Part shown: piece by piece, positions 4,441 to 6,194 of the stretch
How the letters are laid out: the number at the start of each line of letters is the position of its first letter
Position numbering within the stretch: position 1 is the stretch's first letter
Assembly (NCBI GenBank): GCA_002482845.1
Contig: DLGT01000133.1
Span: forward strand, 1 to 6,194
Origin: Saprospiraceae bacterium UBA7687
Lineage (GTDB): Bacteria; Bacteroidota; Bacteroidia; Chitinophagales; Saprospiraceae
Direction of reading: 5' to 3'
DNA: 6,194 bases
Notes under the pieces: generated by a model
Seen by the model: only the letters and a program-made list of their open reading frames with translations
Told to the model about the DNA's origin: nothing
Databases searched by the model: none
Program-made: the position numbers and the translations under genes

Positions 4441-6147
4441 CTAAGTATCTTGTAATGCCAAACGCCGCCCATGTAGCCTATGCAATTTTTGCCCCTTTAC
4501 GGAATCTCTTAGAAATCTTTTCTTTTTAAGCTTTTGCAATCCACGTACACTAGTTTCATATAAATTGGCAACTGCAAAACGTTCCAATCCACCCTTCTCC
4601 CTAATTCCACTATTTAATGAATGAAGAACATCACCACGCTGCACATTTCCACCATCAACTCCAAACAATATACGCTCCTTCCACAGCTCTATATCATCAT
4701 AACAATCTAACTCTTTTTCACCAAGCACATCAATAACATCTACTTCATTTAATTCATGTTCAGTATACTTATCAGCAACTTCATTACCACACAATCCAAG
4801 CACTAGTTGTTTATCTAATTCTGCTTCATGATGGATTCCTTGATCACTATGATCAACTAAATCTTCAGATTCGTACAACTCTTTTTCACAATTTTCATCT
4901 ACAATCCCCACTTCATTTAATTCCTGATTAATATACAAATCAGCAACTTCAACACCACACAATCCAAGCACTTCTTGTTTATTTAATTCTTCTTCATGGT
5001 GATCACTTTGCTCAACTAAATCTTCAGATTCATATAACGCTTTTTCACAATTTCCATCCACAATCTTCACTTCATTTATTTCTTGTTTAGCATACATATC
5101 AGCAACCTCAATCCCACACAATCCAAGCACTACTTGCATATCTAATTCTTCTTCACTATCCTCCTCTACATCTTCAGTTACATCCAATCCTTTGTTGTCC
5201 TCGTCTCCCAGCACCCACTCATCAAACCCATCACCCAAATATCCATCCAAAAACACATTCCAATTGACACCATTTTCATCCAAAATGCTTCTTCCTTGAT
5301 TCCCAATGCTAGAAATACTATGCGCATCTAACCCAAGCGCCCCATATTCATCAACACAATACCCCCCAATCTCCTCTAAAACATCTGCCCCATGCAATCC
5401 ATCCTCCACATGCATCTCTCCTTCTATGACTTGCAAGACATTCATAAACAACATTCCCGTAGGTTCATGGATATCCCCATCACGCCACACTTGTTGGATG
5501 ACAAAAGTCCACGGCAGCTTGATATCACCAGAAGGCGCTATCTGTACTTCACTATACTCGATTTTTTCATTTCTTTTACATTTGATCGATATACCATCTT
5601 CATATTTAGCTATTTTACGATCAAAATCTACATGCAAAAAACCAAGTTTCACAGACTTGGTATCCCCATCATCTCTTCTTGACCATAACGCTTGATGATT
5701 CATTTTCCATACCAAAGCATCTTTGGTTTCATTCATAAGGTTGCTTCTATAATGGGTATAGTTCTTTTTGGTATAAATATCTAGACGTCTAAATGCCATC
5801 TGAGATTCCGCATTTTTCAGACCAAAATTGACAGACCTTTTACCTTTGACATGCACAGTGTCAGATTTCAATGTTTCCATCATCAACTGTATCACCTTTG
5901 GCGGATAATGTTTGGTTGTCCACCTTTGCGTGATATGCATCATTGCTTGACGAAATAGTCCCCCACACCTTGTAGCGATACCAAATTCAGCTTCATTTTT
6001 ACGGGTTTCCTCATACTGTGGACCTTCTTGTCTGACTTTTTTATCCACCTTACCAATTCTTCTGACATGATATTCCCCATTCAACAAATATCCAAACCAT
6101 TCCCCCAATTTGCCCAAAAATTTAAACGGTCCAACTTGCTTTGCCAT
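4441..6147 (-). CDS. Bacteroidota family protein of unknown function with a repeat-bearing acidic C-terminal extension
   Basis: This 568-residue protein has three parts. Residues 1 to about 241 resemble a family I recall from many Bacteroidota genomes: a short GKLGEW...NGEYHVRR start, a YEETRKNEAEFGIATRCGGLFRQA block (44-68; the usual pattern is RTREN-x-x-EFG-x-A-x-x-AGKLLR-x-A), KSDTVHVKGKRSV (94-106), and a beta-rich second half ending at MLFMNVLQVIEG (232-243). Members usually end near there. Residues 242-485 are an acidic extension with three tandem repeats, each containing the core VLGLCG-x-EVAD. Residues 486-568 end in a Lys/Arg-rich tail (LQKLKKKRFLRDSVKGQK). There is no signal peptide or membrane segment. 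The function is unknown, and the family name cannot be given from sequence alone. The ATG at 6147 is preceded by A/T-rich DNA without a Shine-Dalgarno. AATATTTG on the minus strand (6192-6185) is one base from the consensus -7 box. Confidence 0.8.
   Translation of the reverse strand: MAKQVGPFKFLGKLGEWFGYLLNGEYHVRRIGKVDKKVRQEGPQYEETRKNEAEFGIATRCGGLFRQAMMHITQRWTTKHYPPKVIQLMMETLKSDTVHVKGKRSVNFGLKNAESQMAFRRLDIYTKKNYTHYRSNLMNETKDALVWKMNHQALWSRRDDGDTKSVKLGFLHVDFDRKIAKYEDGISIKCKRNEKIEYSEVQIAPSGDIKLPWTFVIQQVWRDGDIHEPTGMLFMNVLQVIEGEMHVEDGLHGADVLEEIGGYCVDEYGALGLDAHSISSIGNQGRSILDENGVNWNVFLDGYLGDGFDEWVLGDEDNKGLDVTEDVEEDSEEELDMQVVLGLCGIEVADMYAKQEINEVKIVDGNCEKALYESEDLVEQSDHHEEELNKQEVLGLCGVEVADLYINQELNEVGIVDENCEKELYESEDLVDHSDQGIHHEAELDKQLVLGLCGNEVADKYTEHELNEVDVIDVLGEKELDCYDDIELWKERILFGVDGGNVQRGDVLHSLNSGIREKGGLERFAVANLYETSVRGLQKLKKKRFLRDSVKGQKLHRLHGRRLALQDT
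4696..5154 (-). repeat. Three tandem ~53-56 residue repeats within the 568-residue protein
   Basis: The units start at residues 332, 385 and 441, with periods of 53 and 56 residues. Each opens with an E/L-rich segment (EEELD, EEELN, EAELD), then VLGLCG-x-EVAD-x-Y, then a Gln/Glu-rich NEV segment, then EK-x-LYESEDLV or a decayed version. Unit 2 gains three residues (QGI) before unit 3, and unit 3 breaks down after about residue 484. At the DNA level ACACAATCCAAGCAC recurs near 4793, 4959 and 5114, so the repeats arose by duplication and have since diverged. Each core keeps one Cys. Confidence 0.9.
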
Positions 6148-6194
6148 AATTTTTATTTTTTGTTTTAAAACTGCAATATAATGGCAAATATTTT

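Noticed and set aside
4696..5154. Regular DNA repeat considered as a CRISPR-like array
   Set aside because: The period is about 160 bp, the units are diverged, and they stay in frame inside a coding region, so this is protein-level tandem duplication.
5306..5695. Plus-strand open frames of about 100-130 codons opposite the 568-residue gene
   Set aside because: They are antisense shadows of a well-supported gene, Ser/Pro/Thr-rich as expected from such shadows, with no motif.

Overview
The window looks like AT-rich chromosomal DNA from a member of the Bacteroidota. The reasons are a consensus Bacteroidota promoter box (TAnnTTTG) upstream of one gene, start codons without Shine-Dalgarno sequences, an N-terminal protein family I associate with this phylum, and REP-like hairpins of a type I recall from such genomes. 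No marker gene allows a species call. All three substantial genes lie on the minus strand. They are separated by gaps of about 1 kb, so they read as three independent units and not as one operon.

Left part (1-1290): a complete 351-residue regulator joins a Xre-type helix-turn-helix to an ImmA/IrrE (M78) zinc-peptidase domain. Its stop codon overlaps, as ATGA, the start of what looks like a PIN-domain nuclease gene, the expected toxin-like partner. That partner stops after 17 codons, so the module appears to keep its regulator and to have lost its nuclease. A 12-bp perfect inverted repeat with 18 bp between the arms encloses the regulator's promoter box and looks like an autoregulatory operator. 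The 3' end of a converging plus-strand gene may occupy 1-96.

Gap 1 (1290-2197): no intact gene. It holds a 30-codon open remnant, a REP-like cluster of three small hairpins, and a 139-bp MITE-like element with imperfect terminal repeats and a 16-bp perfect internal inverted repeat.

Middle (2198-3481): a GH18 chitinase-like barrel joined to a C-terminal jacalin-like lectin domain. It has no signal peptide. A plausible promoter and a leader inverted repeat lie just upstream.

Gap 2 (3482-4440): no gene. A 580-bp segment is bounded by 15-bp perfect inverted repeats with a 3-bp flanking direct repeat, and contains several hairpins. It resembles a non-autonomous or decayed mobile element.

Right part (4441-6147): a 568-residue protein. 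Its first ~240 residues match a Bacteroidota family of unknown function. Its long acidic C-terminal extension carries three tandem ~53-56 residue repeats and ends in a basic tail.

Overall this is an accessory, repeat-rich region. The most notable items are the broken regulator/PIN pair with its operator, the leaderless GH18-lectin protein, and the repeat-bearing protein. Nothing here proves a new system.
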